The position numbers and the translations under genes were made by a program. Under the pieces are notes generated by a model. The model was not told the DNA's origin and ran no database searches. It was given only the letters and a program-made list of their open reading frames with translations. Shown piece by piece: positions 52,599 through 62,569 of a stretch of 64,000 nucleotides of DNA; within the stretch, counting starts at the first letter, position 1; every line of letters starts with the position of its first letter. The stretch comes from Pedobacter kyungheensis (GTDB lineage Bacteria > Bacteroidota > Bacteroidia > Sphingobacteriales > Sphingobacteriaceae): positions 148,149 to 212,148 of the forward strand of contig NZ_JSYN01000003.1 in the NCBI RefSeq assembly GCF_000812965.1. The letters run 5' to 3'.

Positions 52599-53096
52599 TT
52601 AAACCCTCCTGTAAACCGTTTCTGTAGCTTTAGCATCTTCCCCTTCAGGCGAAACATTATAGGCTGTCAGCACAAATTCATCAGCACTGTTTATTGCTAA
52701 AACTGTACGCCAGCCCCATAACTGTTCTCCATATTCCGGACTGCCATATTCGCCAAAAACAGCAAAGCCATTTCCGGTTGCCTCGCCCCCAGAAAGCATA
52801 ATCTGTGTGCCCATATGGAAACTATCTACCCAGCTTACCCTGAACTTTTGGTAAGGAATATCGAAACCAATAATCATTTTACCTTCAAAAGGCTTTCCTT
52901 CTAAGCTTCCCTGATAATCAAAAGAGATAAAACGGGCACCCAAAATGGAAGTAATCTCACCTTCAGATGGCGATTCATCTGCCAGGATATCTTTTTCAAA
53001 CCAGGTTCTGGTACTGCCTTGCCAGCGGCCCACCAGTTTTTGTAATTGTTGATGAGCACCATCCGCTAAAGATTGCTCGAATTTACTTTTCGCCAT
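52599..53096 (-). CDS. DUF1579-like protein
   Basis: A 165-aa soluble protein from the ATG at 53096 (MAKSKFEQSLADGAHQQLQK). The longer frame upstream is a run of hydrophobic codons in an AT-rich spacer and is rejected. The sequence has the lipocalin-like DUF1579 pattern: LVGRWQGSTRTWFE, ITSILGARFISFDYQGSLEG, PFEGKMIIGFD and QLWGWRTVLAINS. The family has an unknown small-molecule-binding role. Confidence 0.8.
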   Translation of the reverse strand: MAKSKFEQSLADGAHQQLQKLVGRWQGSTRTWFEKDILADESPSEGEITSILGARFISFDYQGSLEGKPFEGKMIIGFDIPYQKFRVSWVDSFHMGTQIMLSGGEATGNGFAVFGEYGSPEYGEQLWGWRTVLAINSADEFVLTAYNVSPEGEDAKATETVYRRV

Positions 53097-53280
53097 ATCC
53101 AAACTTATAAAATAAATTTTCAAAAAATAGATTAGGACTAAAAGACTAAAACAAGTGAAACGAAAGTGATTTATTTTATCGAATTTTAATTTTAAATTAA
53201 AGCTTTCCACGTTGAGATTAGACTGCACAAGGTCTGGAAACAATAATTCACAAAAAACAGCAATTAAACCAATCAAATAA

Positions 53281-53835
53281 ATGACAAATTACGAGCTCGA
53301 AAACGAACTAAAACCTAACCTAAGCACAGGCGAAAAATTAATATGGGCAGGAAAACCTAAAACAGGAATTTTATTTAGAACTTCAGACGCATTCTTAGTC
53401 CCCTTCAGCTTACTTTGGGGAGGCTTTGCAGTATTCTGGGAAACAGGTGTAATTACTACTGATGCTCCATTTTTCTTTAAGCTTTGGGGTATTCCATTTG
53501 TTATAATGGGTCTGTACATCACTGTCGGGAGATTTTTCATCGACGCAAAAAAGAGAGCAAATACCGTTTACGGAATTACTTCGGACAGAATTATTATTAA
53601 GACCGGAATATTTAGCAGAGAAATCAAGTCATTAAACATCAGAACGTTATCTGACATCACAATTAATCAAAAATCTGATAATAGCGGAACAATTGCACTA
53701 GGACCAACTGATTTTAGAAATACAATGATGCAGGGAATAGAATGGCCGGGTGTAAAACAACCAGCGGCCCTTGAATTTATTGAAGATGTAAAAAATGTTT
53801 ACGACCAAATAATCAACCTCCAACGACAGAAATAA
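53281..53835 (+). CDS. Membrane protein with bacterial PH domain
   Basis: A 184-aa protein with two membrane helices (about 36-54 and 63-83) and a YdbS/DUF304-like bacterial PH domain (VYGITSDRIIIKTGIFSREI, KSLNIRTLSDITINQ). The proteins sit in the cytoplasmic membrane with the PH domain inside; the role is unknown. The codon use is more A-rich than that of its neighbours. It is divergent from the DUF1579-like gene. Confidence 0.88.
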   Translation: MTNYELENELKPNLSTGEKLIWAGKPKTGILFRTSDAFLVPFSLLWGGFAVFWETGVITTDAPFFFKLWGIPFVIMGLYITVGRFFIDAKKRANTVYGITSDRIIIKTGIFSREIKSLNIRTLSDITINQKSDNSGTIALGPTDFRNTMMQGIEWPGVKQPAALEFIEDVKNVYDQIINLQRQK

Positions 53836-53960
53836 TAGCTCAATAACCAGCATTCAATGGTTGTAAGAAATCATTTGAAAAAACCAACAAAATGAGCATT
53901 AATGACGGGTGGAATTATGAACAGAAAACTGTAAATTGTTGAAAGAAAACTATCTGCTAT

Positions 53961-54674
53961 ATGCTAAAAACGCTAGATCTAAATCAGGTAATGGTACTCG
54001 ATATTGAAACCGTTCCGCAATACCCATCATTTCATGATGTACCACCTCATTTTCAGGAGCTTTGGGAACACAAAACGCATTACCAGCGCAATAACGACCA
54101 AAGCGCAGAAGAATTTTACGAACGCGCAGGCATAATGGCCGAATTTGGCAAAATCATCTGCATCAGCCTCGGCATTTTCTATACCGAAGACAAAACGAAT
54201 AAATTGCGCATCAAATCTTTTTCAGGTCATGATGAATACGAAATACTCTCGCAATTTTCAGCTTTGTTGAATAAACAAACGCCTGGCCTCATGTTCTGTG
54301 CCCACAACGGAAAAGAATTTGACTTCCCTTACCTGTGCCGCAGACTTTTAATTAACGGCATCGAAATTCCGGTACAGTTGCAGCTAGCAGGTAAAAAGCC
54401 ATGGGAAGTAAACCACATCGATACCATGGAGCTCTGGAAATTTGGCGACCACAAACATTTCACCTCCCTTAGTCTGCTTGCCGCCATTCTGGATATTCCT
54501 ACTCCAAAAGACGACATTAACGGCAGTCAGGTAAAACAGGTATATTATGAAGAAAAAAACCTGCCCCGGATTGTTACCTATTGCCAGAAAGATGTAATTA
54601 CTACAGCACAGGTACTGTTAAAATTTAAAGGTATGGAGGTAATTCCGGAAGAAAATATTACCATTGTAACCTGA
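53961..54674 (+). CDS. PolB-like 3'-5' exonuclease
   Basis: A 237-aa DEDD-family nuclease. ExoI motif VLDIETVP (Asp14, Glu16), ExoII region FCAHNGKEFDFPYLCRRLL and the ExoIII region YCQKDVITTAQVLLKF with its Asp are all present. It belongs to the predicted PolB-like 3'-5' exonuclease family rather than being fused to a polymerase. Its TGA overlaps the next ATG (TGATG), so it is co-translated with the small protein and, through that, with the ABC transporter gene. Confidence 0.9.
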   Translation: MLKTLDLNQVMVLDIETVPQYPSFHDVPPHFQELWEHKTHYQRNNDQSAEEFYERAGIMAEFGKIICISLGIFYTEDKTNKLRIKSFSGHDEYEILSQFSALLNKQTPGLMFCAHNGKEFDFPYLCRRLLINGIEIPVQLQLAGKKPWEVNHIDTMELWKFGDHKHFTSLSLLAAILDIPTPKDDINGSQVKQVYYEEKNLPRIVTYCQKDVITTAQVLLKFKGMEVIPEENITIVT

Positions 54675-54934
54675 TGGCAGATTTAAAAATAAACATTCCC
54701 GAATACACTAAAGAAAAAGGTACTGTTTCCATCTGGGAGGAAGGGTTTGTAATTAAAAGTGAGGTTCTAAATGATCAGATTATTATCTCAGCTAACCAGG
54801 CAGGCTTAATTTCTTTGGCAAAACATTTACTTTTTCTTGCCCAAAATGAAACGCCTGTAAATTGCCATTACCATTTAGATGAACAAAACAGCTTAGAAAC
54901 CGGGTCGAAAGAAATTGTAATCTGTAAAATTTAA
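54674..54934 (+). CDS. Small hypothetical protein in the exonuclease-ABC operon
   Basis: An 86-aa soluble protein that I cannot assign. It has no membrane segment; sheet-like segments (GTVSIWEEGFVIKSEVLNDQ) precede a helix (GLISLAKHLLFLAQ) and a His-rich turn (NCHYHLDEQNS). It overlaps both neighbours (TGATG before, TAATG after), so the three genes are translated as a unit. Confidence 0.8.
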   Translation: MADLKINIPEYTKEKGTVSIWEEGFVIKSEVLNDQIIISANQAGLISLAKHLLFLAQNETPVNCHYHLDEQNSLETGSKEIVICKI

Positions 54935-56640
54935 TGTTAAACGTTGAAAATTTAAATATCGATTTCTACAACCAGGAAGATAAAAACTGGTTCAAAGCCG
55001 TTAAAAAAATTAGCTTTAATGTAAAAAAAGGTACTGTTTTAGGCATAGTTGGCGAATCAGGCTCGGGTAAATCGGTTACTTCATTCTCCATTATGCGTTT
55101 GCATGACGAGCGCCTTGCCAAAATTACCGGCGATATTGATTTTGAAGACATTAGCCTGCTTAACTTAAATGCTAACGAAATCAGGCAGATCAGGGGCAAT
55201 CAGATTTCGATGATTTTTCAGGAACCTATGACTTCCCTGAACCCCGTTTTTACTTGCGGCGATCAGGTTGCCGAAGCCATTATCCTCCACCAAAAGGTAG
55301 ATAAAGCTGAAGCAAAAAAACAAACCATTGCCCTGTTTAACGAAGTTCAGCTTCCGCGGCCCGAAAAAATATTTGATAGTTATCCGCACCAGATTTCTGG
55401 CGGACAAAAGCAGCGCGTAATGATTGCCATGGCTTTGAGCTGTAACCCTAAACTGCTCATTGCCGACGAGCCTACAACAGCATTGGATGTAACCGTTCAA
55501 AAAACCATTCTCCAATTGCTGCTCAAACTCAAAACAGAGCGCAACATGGCCATGATCTTTATCTCGCACGATCTGGGCGTGGTAAACGAAATTGCCGATG
55601 AAGTTGCCGTGATGTACAAAGGCGAAATTGTAGAACAGGGGCTAGCAAAATCGATATTCGAAAATCCGCAACATCCCTATACCAAAGGTTTATTGGCCTG
55701 CAGACCATCACCCAACTTGCAATTAAAAAAATTACCGGTTGTTGCCGATTTTTTAAACAACCAAACCGGTGATGCACCAGCGTATTTACAGCCGGCAAAT
55801 CAGCTAACCACAACTGAAATTGCCCAACGCCGGGAAATACTTTACCAGCAAAAACCATTGTTGCAAGTTAAAGCCCTATGTACCTGGTATCCTATCCGCA
55901 ATGGATTGTTTGGTAAAACCACCGATTATGTTAAAGCCGTAGATCAGATTAATTTTGAAGTTTTTCCGGGTGAAACCTTAGGGCTTGTTGGTGAATCGGG
56001 TTGTGGGAAAACAACACTGGGCCGTACCATACTCAGGTTAATTCAACCCACTTCAGGCTCCATTATATTTAACGGACAAGACATTACACACCTGGGCAAA
56101 AACGAACTGCGAAAGCTCAGAAAAGATATCCAGATTATTTTTCAGGATCCCTATGCCTCGCTAAACCCTAAACTAAGCATCGGCCAATCTATATTGGAAC
56201 CTTTGCAGGTGCATCGGTTGTATCAAAATGATACCCTGCGCAAACAAAAGGTATTAGAGCTGCTTGATAAAGTTGGTTTAAAAGCCGAACATTTTAACCG
56301 CTATCCACACGAATTTAGTGGCGGCCAGCGGCAGCGTGTGGTAATTGCACGGGCTTTGGCATTGCAACCTAAATTCATCATTTGCGATGAATCTGTATCG
56401 GCACTCGATGTATCGGTACAAGCGCAGGTACTCAACCTCATCAAATCGCTACAGGAAGAGTTTGGCCTGACTTATATCTTCATTTCGCACGATCTGGCTG
56501 TGGTTAAACACATTTCTGACCGTATTTTAGTGATGAATAAAGGTAAAATTGAAGAAGAAGGTTTTCCAGAAGAATTATTTAATGCTCCTAAGGCCGAATA
56601 TACCCAGAAACTTATCGCCGCCATTCCCGGACACCAATAA
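54934..56640 (+). CDS. Fused dual ATP-binding protein of a peptide/nickel-type ABC transporter
   Basis: A 568-aa protein with two ABC ATPase domains in one chain, as in GsiA/YejF, energising uptake of oligopeptides or similar ligands. Domain 1: Walker A GESGSGKS (about 38-45), signature ISGGQKQRV, Walker [13 protein letters not shown]. Domain 2: Walker A GESGCGKT (about 351-358), signature FSGGQRQRV, Walker [13 protein letters not shown]. Both have the oligopeptide_HTH-like linker after the first domain ([13 protein letters not shown]). The permease and binding protein genes are not in the window, so it works with subunits encoded elsewhere. It is followed after three bases by a sialidase-like gene. 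Confidence 0.95.
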   Translation: MLNVENLNIDFYNQEDKNWFKAVKKISFNVKKGTVLGIVGESGSGKSVTSFSIMRLHDERLAKITGDIDFEDISLLNLNANEIRQIRGNQISMIFQEPMTSLNPVFTCGDQVAEAIILHQKVDKAEAKKQTIALFNEVQLPRPEKIFDSYPHQISGGQKQRVMIAMALSCNPKLLIADEPTTALDVTVQKTILQLLLKLKTERNMAMIFISHDLGVVNEIADEVAVMYKGEIVEQGLAKSIFENPQHPYTKGLLACRPSPNLQLKKLPVVADFLNNQTGDAPAYLQPANQLTTTEIAQRREILYQQKPLLQVKALCTWYPIRNGLFGKTTDYVKAVDQINFEVFPGETLGLVGESGCGKTTLGRTILRLIQPTSGSIIFNGQDITHLGKNELRKLRKDIQIIFQDPYASLNPKLSIGQSILEPLQVHRLYQNDTLRKQKVLELLDKVGLKAEHFNRYPHEFSGGQRQRVVIARALALQPKFIICDESVSALDVSVQAQVLNLIKSLQEEFGLTYIFISHDLAVVKHISDRILVMNKGKIEEEGFPEELFNAPKAEYTQKLIAAIPGHQ

Positions 56641-56643
56641 ATT

Positions 56644-57678
56644 ATGCAAAGATTCTTTTCCATTATTGCTACATTGTTCTTTTGCGCAACCACTTACGCA
56701 CAAAAAGTTGAAATTATACAGTCAGGCCCCGTTTTTAATCAAGTGCCTTTCGAAGCCTGTCATGCTTCAACACTCGTTGATCTCGGAAACGGAAAAATTA
56801 TGGCCGCCTGGTTTGGTGGCAAACACGAAGGAAGCAAAGATGTGGTGATTTGGTCAGCGGTAAAAAATGGTGCAAGCTGGAGTCAGCCGGTTGAGATAGC
56901 CAACGGAATACAAAGCGATACCAGCCGTTTAGCCTGCTGGAATCCGGTATTGTTTAAAGCAAAAAACGGCACTTTATTTTTACACTATAAAGTGGGTTTA
57001 AATCCCCGTACCTGGTGGGCTGAGTATAAAACATCGGTTAACAATGGTAAAACTTGGTCTAAAGCGCAAAAATTACCTAAAGATTTTTTAGGCCCTATTA
57101 AAAATAAACCCGTTCAACTAGCAAACGGAACTATCCTCTACCCTTCGAGCACCGAAAGCCTGGATGAAAAAACATGGAATATCCATATTGAAAAATCGGA
57201 TGCTGGCGGTAAAAACTGGACAAAAATCAAGATCAATTGCGATACCTTTGGTGTAATCCAACCATCAATCCTCATTCATCCCAAAGGGAAATTACAACTG
57301 CTTTGCAGGAGCAGACAGAATGTAATTGTAGAAAGCTGGTCGGTTGATGGGGGCGAAACCTGGTCAAAACTAAAACCTACAAAACTGCCCAATCCCAATT
57401 CTGGCAGCGATGCAGTAACTTTAAAAGATGGCAGGCAAATGCTAGTTTACAACCCATTAACGGCAGGCAAAAACTGGTGGGAAGGCCGTTCGGTATTAAA
57501 ACTGGCCATATCAACCGATGGCGAAAACTGGAAAGATATTTACACCCTCGAAAACCACCTAAAAGGCGAATACAGTTACCCGGCCATTATTCAGGATCAA
57601 AACGGAAATATCCATATCAGTTATACCGCCGAGCGCAAAAATATCACCTATGTTGAACTGAAGTTAACAGAACAGTAA
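56644..57678 (+). CDS. Secreted sialidase-like (BNR/Asp-box) protein
   Basis: A 344-aa exported protein with a signal peptide (MQRFFSIIATLFFCATTYAQ). It is a six-bladed propeller of the BNR_2 type: Asp-box-like repeats SVNNGKTWS, SDAGGKNWT, SVDGGETWS and STDGENWK are evenly placed. The N-terminal FEACHASTLVDLGNGKIMAA and WFGGKHEG are typical of this subgroup, which includes sialidases and other glycosidases; specificity cannot be assigned. It starts three bases after the ABC protein stop. Confidence 0.88.
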   Translation: MQRFFSIIATLFFCATTYAQKVEIIQSGPVFNQVPFEACHASTLVDLGNGKIMAAWFGGKHEGSKDVVIWSAVKNGASWSQPVEIANGIQSDTSRLACWNPVLFKAKNGTLFLHYKVGLNPRTWWAEYKTSVNNGKTWSKAQKLPKDFLGPIKNKPVQLANGTILYPSSTESLDEKTWNIHIEKSDAGGKNWTKIKINCDTFGVIQPSILIHPKGKLQLLCRSRQNVIVESWSVDGGETWSKLKPTKLPNPNSGSDAVTLKDGRQMLVYNPLTAGKNWWEGRSVLKLAISTDGENWKDIYTLENHLKGEYSYPAIIQDQNGNIHISYTAERKNITYVELKLTEQ

Positions 57679-57810
57679 CTTGCAGATCAACCTCCCCCAT
57701 CTCACATCTCATATCTCAAGTCTCATATCTCACATCTACCATACATTTTACACCCCAAATCCCGTCACTTCCCTATCTTTTCTGTATCTTCGGTAAATTC
57801 AGTTTAGCGT

Positions 57811-59943
57811 ATGGCAAAGAAAAAATCGGCAAATATAAAATTGGTTCTGAATCAACTGGTTAGTGATATTTTTGAAAAAAACAATAATCAGCTACTCAAT
57901 TACAAACAGGTTTCGGCCAAATTGAACCTAAACGATCAGGAATCAAGAGAAACGATTTTAGAGATATTAAAGGAAGGAAAAAACAACGGTATTTTCTTAG
58001 AACCCCAAAAAGGGAAATTTAAACTTAAAGAACTCCAGAACTTCATTATTGGTACCGTAGATATGACTGCCGATGGTTCGGCTTATATCGTGCCCGAAGA
58101 TGAGTTTGAGAAAGATATTTTTGTTGCACCCCGCAAACTTAAAAATGCCCTACATGGCGATACCGTAAAAGCTTATGTTTTTGCCAAAAAGAGCGGCCGT
58201 AAGAATGATGGCGAAGTAATCGAAATCATTAAAAGAGCTAAATCAGACTTTACCGGTGTGATTAAAATATCAGATCGCTTTGCTTTCGTAATTGCCGACG
58301 ATAAAAAAATGATGCACGATATTTTTGTACCACTGGCCGATACGCATGGTGCAAAAAGTGGTCAACGGGTTTTGGTAACGCTATCCGACTGGCCCGAAAG
58401 TGCTAAAAACCCAATAGGTATTGTGAAACATGTACTGGGCAACCAGGGCGAAAACAATACCGAAATGAATGCCATTCTGGCCCAATACGGCTTTCCGCTC
58501 GAGTTTCCACCTCAGGTAGAAAGAGAAGCCAATGCCATTCCCGAAGAAATTCCGGCTGCAGAAATTGCTAAGCGTAAGGATTTTAGAAAGGTGTTAACCT
58601 TTACCATCGATCCGGCCGACGCCAAAGATTTTGACGATGCCATCTCCTACCAGAAATTACCCAATGGTAACCACGAAATCGGAATCCACATTGCCGATGT
58701 TTCACACTACGTAATCCAGGGAAGCGAACTCGATAAAGAAGCATATAGCCGCGCTACTTCGGTTTACCTGGTTGATCGCGTAATTCCGATGCTCCCTGAG
58801 CGTTTAAGCAACGGGGTCTGCTCGCTTCGTCCACATGAAGATAAATTGTGTTTTGCAGCTGTTTTCGAGCTCGATGAGCAGGCCAACATTCAAAATGAAT
58901 GGTATGGCCGCACAATAATCCACTCCGATCGCAGATTCACCTACGAAGAAGCACAGGAAGTGATTGAAAGTAAAACCGGCGATTACGCAACCGAAATACA
59001 AAAACTGAATGAGCTTGCTTATATCCTGCGCGACCGTAAATTTAAAAACGGTGCCATCAGCTTTGAAAGTACCGAAGTTAAATTTAAACTCGATGAAGCC
59101 GGTAAACCTATAGGCGTTTACGTAAAAGAGCGTAAAGACGCGCATAAGCTGATTGAGGATTACATGCTTTTAGCCAACCGCAAAGTGGCTGAGTTTATTG
59201 CCAAAAAGAGCAAGGGTAAACAAAAGTTAACCTTTGTTTACCGGGTACACGATTCGCCAAACATGGAAACCCTAAACACTTTTGCCAACTTTGCTTCCCG
59301 CTTTGGCTATAAAATCAATACCAAATCGGATAAAGAGATTGCCAAATCGCTAAACCATTTAATGGCTGATGTAGAGGGCAAAAAAGAGCAGAATATTTTA
59401 ACTTCGCTGGCCATCCGTTCTATGGCCAAAGCCATTTATACCACTAAAAAAACCAGTCATTATGGTCTGGCTTTCGAGTATTATACCCACTTTACCTCGC
59501 CCATCCGTCGTTATCCCGATGTAATGGCGCACCGTTTACTGCAAATCTATTTAGATGGTGGTAAATCGGCTGATATGGAATTTTACGAAGTAGCTTCTGT
59601 GCACTCTTCTGCCATGGAAAAACGGGCTGCCGATGCCGAAAGAGCTTCGATTAAATACAAACAAGCCGAATATTTAGAGAATAATATCGGTACAGCCTAC
59701 AAAGGCATTATTTCGGGAGTTACCGAATGGGGCATGTATGTAGAAATTGAAGAAAATAAATGTGAAGGTATGATCCGTTTACGCGATATATCTGATGATT
59801 TTTATGTACTCGATGAGAAAAACTACTGTATTGTAGGCCAAAGAAAGAAGAAAAAATACCAACTGGGCGATGAAGTGATGATCCGTGTAAAAAAAGTTGA
59901 CCTTTCTAAGCGCCAAATCGATTTTACCCTAATTCCTGATTAA
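57811..59943 (+). CDS. rnr: Ribonuclease R
   Basis: A 710-aa processive 3'-5' exoribonuclease of the RNB family. Order: N-terminal winged helix (about 1-75), cold-shock domains (about 75-225), the RNB catalytic domain with the metal-binding Asp cluster in TIDPADAKDFDDAIS (about 268-282), the HYTHFTSPIRRYPDVMAHR motif, and a C-terminal S1 domain (YKGIISGVTEWGMYVEIEEN). All catalytic residues appear intact. It is preceded by low-complexity repeats and followed by the polyprenyl synthase gene. Confidence 0.96.
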   Translation: MAKKKSANIKLVLNQLVSDIFEKNNNQLLNYKQVSAKLNLNDQESRETILEILKEGKNNGIFLEPQKGKFKLKELQNFIIGTVDMTADGSAYIVPEDEFEKDIFVAPRKLKNALHGDTVKAYVFAKKSGRKNDGEVIEIIKRAKSDFTGVIKISDRFAFVIADDKKMMHDIFVPLADTHGAKSGQRVLVTLSDWPESAKNPIGIVKHVLGNQGENNTEMNAILAQYGFPLEFPPQVEREANAIPEEIPAAEIAKRKDFRKVLTFTIDPADAKDFDDAISYQKLPNGNHEIGIHIADVSHYVIQGSELDKEAYSRATSVYLVDRVIPMLPERLSNGVCSLRPHEDKLCFAAVFELDEQANIQNEWYGRTIIHSDRRFTYEEAQEVIESKTGDYATEIQKLNELAYILRDRKFKNGAISFESTEVKFKLDEAGKPIGVYVKERKDAHKLIEDYMLLANRKVAEFIAKKSKGKQKLTFVYRVHDSPNMETLNTFANFASRFGYKINTKSDKEIAKSLNHLMADVEGKKEQNILTSLAIRSMAKAIYTTKKTSHYGLAFEYYTHFTSPIRRYPDVMAHRLLQIYLDGGKSADMEFYEVASVHSSAMEKRAADAERASIKYKQAEYLENNIGTAYKGIISGVTEWGMYVEIEENKCEGMIRLRDISDDFYVLDEKNYCIVGQRKKKKYQLGDEVMIRVKKVDLSKRQIDFTLIPD

Positions 59944-59987
59944 AAAATTAAGACATTTGTGCCCGAAACACAGTGTTTAAACAAAAC

Positions 59988-60953
59988 ATGCATACTACAG
60001 AACAATTACAGCAGATTTTAGATACCGCAATACAAAATTTAAAATTTCCAGATCACCCGAAACAGCTTTATGATCCGATAAGCTATATTATTAACCTGGG
60101 TGGTAAACGGGTAAGGCCGCTTTTAGTGTTAATGGCTACTGAATTGTTTGGTGCTGATGCCAACGAATCTGTGCATGCTGCAATGGCTATAGAGATTTTC
60201 CATAATTTTACCCTCGTACACGATGATATTATGGATAATGCACCGCTACGCAGAGGACAGGCGACTGTACACGAAAAATGGAGTACCAATGTGGCGATTT
60301 TAAGTGGCGATGTGATGATGGTAGAAGCCAATAAAAACCTGGCTAAAGTAAATCCGGTTTTTCTTAAAGATGTGCTCGATACTTTCAATGCTACCGCTCA
60401 GGGTGTTTGCGAAGGGCAGCAGCTGGATATGGAATTTGAAGGACGTGATGATGTAAGTATTGAAGAGTACATTAACATGATCAGGCTCAAAACGGCTGTA
60501 TTATTGGGTGGTGCGCTGAAATTAGGTGCTATTATTGCCGGTGCATCAGCAAAAGATGCCGACCTGATTGAGCAATTTGGCGAAAATATAGGCATTGCTT
60601 TTCAATTGCAGGATGATATTTTAGATGTATATGCCGATCCGGAAAAGTTTGGCAAGCAGGTTGGTGGTGATATTATTGCCAACAAGAAAACGTTCTTGTT
60701 GTTAAAAGCACTGGCAAAAACCGATTCTCTTGAGCTACAGGGTTGGATTGCCAATAGCAATCCAAATATTCAGGAAAAAGTTCAGGCAGTTACTGCAATC
60801 TACAATGAACTACAAATCCGGGAAGAGGCAGAAAAAGAGATGATGAAATATGCAGCTGTCGCTTTTCAAAACCTTAAAGATATTGAAGTACCTCTTGCAA
60901 ATAAACATGATTTACACGAACTTGCAGAACAGTTATTGAAACGAAACAACTAA
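59988..60953 (+). CDS. Polyprenyl synthetase (octaprenyl/heptaprenyl-type)
   Basis: A 321-aa trans-prenyltransferase that builds isoprenoid chains, probably the menaquinone side chain. The start is the ATG at 59988; a GTG five codons upstream is also open. First Asp-rich motif LVHDDIMDNAPLRRG (Asp at about 79-83), second FQLQDDILDVYAD (about 210), with GGKRVRPLLVLMA before and GQQLDMEFEGRDDV between. Two small residues precede the first motif (NFTLV), as in medium-to-long-chain enzymes. It is 45 bases after rnr, probably in one transcript. Confidence 0.95.
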   Translation: MHTTEQLQQILDTAIQNLKFPDHPKQLYDPISYIINLGGKRVRPLLVLMATELFGADANESVHAAMAIEIFHNFTLVHDDIMDNAPLRRGQATVHEKWSTNVAILSGDVMMVEANKNLAKVNPVFLKDVLDTFNATAQGVCEGQQLDMEFEGRDDVSIEEYINMIRLKTAVLLGGALKLGAIIAGASAKDADLIEQFGENIGIAFQLQDDILDVYADPEKFGKQVGGDIIANKKTFLLLKALAKTDSLELQGWIANSNPNIQEKVQAVTAIYNELQIREEAEKEMMKYAAVAFQNLKDIEVPLANKHDLHELAEQLLKRNN

Positions 60954-60977
60954 ATAACAAATATAAATTAACCTCTC

Positions 60978-61811
60978 ATGTACACCTTATTACAACCTCC
61001 CAAAAAGTCATTTCAGGGTAGATTCCTGTTCGGATTATTTACACTTGCAACCATATTGCTGAGCATTATGTTTTCAACAGGATGCAAAAATCCGATAAAT
61101 GATATGGCTGTTTTTGTTAACGCTTACAATGAACAGGCCAGATATGCACGTACTCCATCAGTAAGCTGGACATCAGCTGTAGCAGATTATAAGCGAAAAA
61201 CCATCAAGATTAAGGTAATTACTACTTATGCTATCAGCGATCCCGAAACTGATTTTATTAAGCAGGCAATGCCGAACATGATGATGGAACTGTTAAAGCA
61301 GCAGTCTACCTCCAATAAACTGATAAACGACGGCGTTACGTTTGAAATCACTTACTATACGGCAAAGCAATCTGAAATTTCTTCCGCAACACTGGATAAA
61401 AAGAAAATGGAAGAGCTGAGCAAAGTAGCTCCTGATACACACAAAAGTGATGCTGGTTTTTTAAATCCAAAAACCAGTGCTCCATCCTCTCCATTTGAAC
61501 AGATATTAGTTGCACTGAATAAAAGTTTGCCGTACACAGAGTCCTCAACAGGCGCAACCATATTTAAAATCGACCAAAACAAACTTGGCGATTTAGTATA
61601 TCACGTACGTACCCCAAAAGATCTTGCTGGCCCGCTTAAAACACAAGCAGGTGTAGAACTGATGAAAAGTGAAATACTACGATCTGGCAAGCTTAAAAAA
61701 CTAATTAGCGCTTTTAACAAATTTCAGATTAGCGCAGTTAAGTATATCTACTATGATGAAAAAGGCAATCAGCTTAACGAGCTGCGTTTAACCACAGCCG
61801 ATCTAAATTAA
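60978..61811 (+). CDS. Hypothetical lipoprotein-like protein
   Basis: A 277-aa protein that I do not recognise. It has a hydrophobic N-terminal segment (about 18-36) ending in a lipobox-like FSTGC, so it may be an exported lipoprotein with a longer than usual N-region. The mature part is helical and basic (KRKTIKIKVITTYAISDPET, KSDAGFLNPKTS). It is followed six bases later by another unknown membrane-anchored protein. Confidence 0.75.
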   Translation: MYTLLQPPKKSFQGRFLFGLFTLATILLSIMFSTGCKNPINDMAVFVNAYNEQARYARTPSVSWTSAVADYKRKTIKIKVITTYAISDPETDFIKQAMPNMMMELLKQQSTSNKLINDGVTFEITYYTAKQSEISSATLDKKKMEELSKVAPDTHKSDAGFLNPKTSAPSSPFEQILVALNKSLPYTESSTGATIFKIDQNKLGDLVYHVRTPKDLAGPLKTQAGVELMKSEILRSGKLKKLISAFNKFQISAVKYIYYDEKGNQLNELRLTTADLN

Positions 61812-61816
61812 GCCCT

Positions 61817-62527
61817 ATGGAAGAGAATGAAGAATACAGAGAAAGACCTGTTTGGAGAACAGTGCTCAGTATCGTGATTGCTATTATTGCAGTAGTCCGC
61901 CTTTTTGCAACATGCAACCAAATGGAATCGAGGCAAACCAGAATATTAGATGCCAACCAACTAAACAACATATCAGAGCGGCAGTTTTCAGATCAGCGGT
62001 CATTAACTTCTAGTCAAACTCCTAAAATCTGGAACGATCTGCTTTATAAAAGATACAAATACCTCGATTCTTTGGATCAAACCAGACTTAAAGACTTTTA
62101 TATTATCAAACTGGCAAAAGACTCATTGGTTAGCCTGGATATAGAGAGCCAGCTCAAGATAGAAAAAGGATGTTTCTTTCAGAATACACATGATGATACG
62201 CTAAAATTTGCGTTTAAAACACCAAAAAACCTAAATGTTTTTGTCCATGATTTCGAAAGTACTGTAGCTGTTGATAAATCTTTTAAAAAGCTAAAAGCAG
62301 GGAGCGGAATTAATAATTTTAAAGAATTTATAAAGTTAAGCCCTACAACCAAACTTCTTACCTATAACATTACCAAAAGAGATATAAAATTTAATGGTAT
62401 TGCCTATGCTTTTGAGAAAAACAACTACCAGATGTTTATTGAGTTTGAAAGCAGTACATGGCCCCAAAAGAAGTTAAATCAAGAAGCTTTAACCTATGTG
62501 GTTAACCACATTAAAGTGCGCAAATAA
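61817..62527 (+). CDS. Hypothetical single-pass membrane protein
   Basis: A 236-aa protein with a short acidic N-terminus and one membrane helix (about 14-30, TVLSIVIAIIAVVRLFAT) followed by a Cys; the rest is probably periplasmic and mixed alpha/beta. No family recognised. Tight spacing with the preceding lipoprotein-like gene suggests that they work together. An IS3 element begins 20 bases after its stop. Confidence 0.75.
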   Translation: MEENEEYRERPVWRTVLSIVIAIIAVVRLFATCNQMESRQTRILDANQLNNISERQFSDQRSLTSSQTPKIWNDLLYKRYKYLDSLDQTRLKDFYIIKLAKDSLVSLDIESQLKIEKGCFFQNTHDDTLKFAFKTPKNLNVFVHDFESTVAVDKSFKKLKAGSGINNFKEFIKLSPTTKLLTYNITKRDIKFNGIAYAFEKNNYQMFIEFESSTWPQKKLNQEALTYVVNHIKVRK

Positions 62528-62569
62528 AAAAGCTGTCGTTCTAGACTGACCCCAAAAAGTTGGACGAAG

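Noticed and set aside
53097..53276. 60-residue hydrophobic N-terminal extension of the DUF1579-like protein
   Set aside because: It lies in an AT-rich spacer, and the ATG at 53096 gives the normal domain length.
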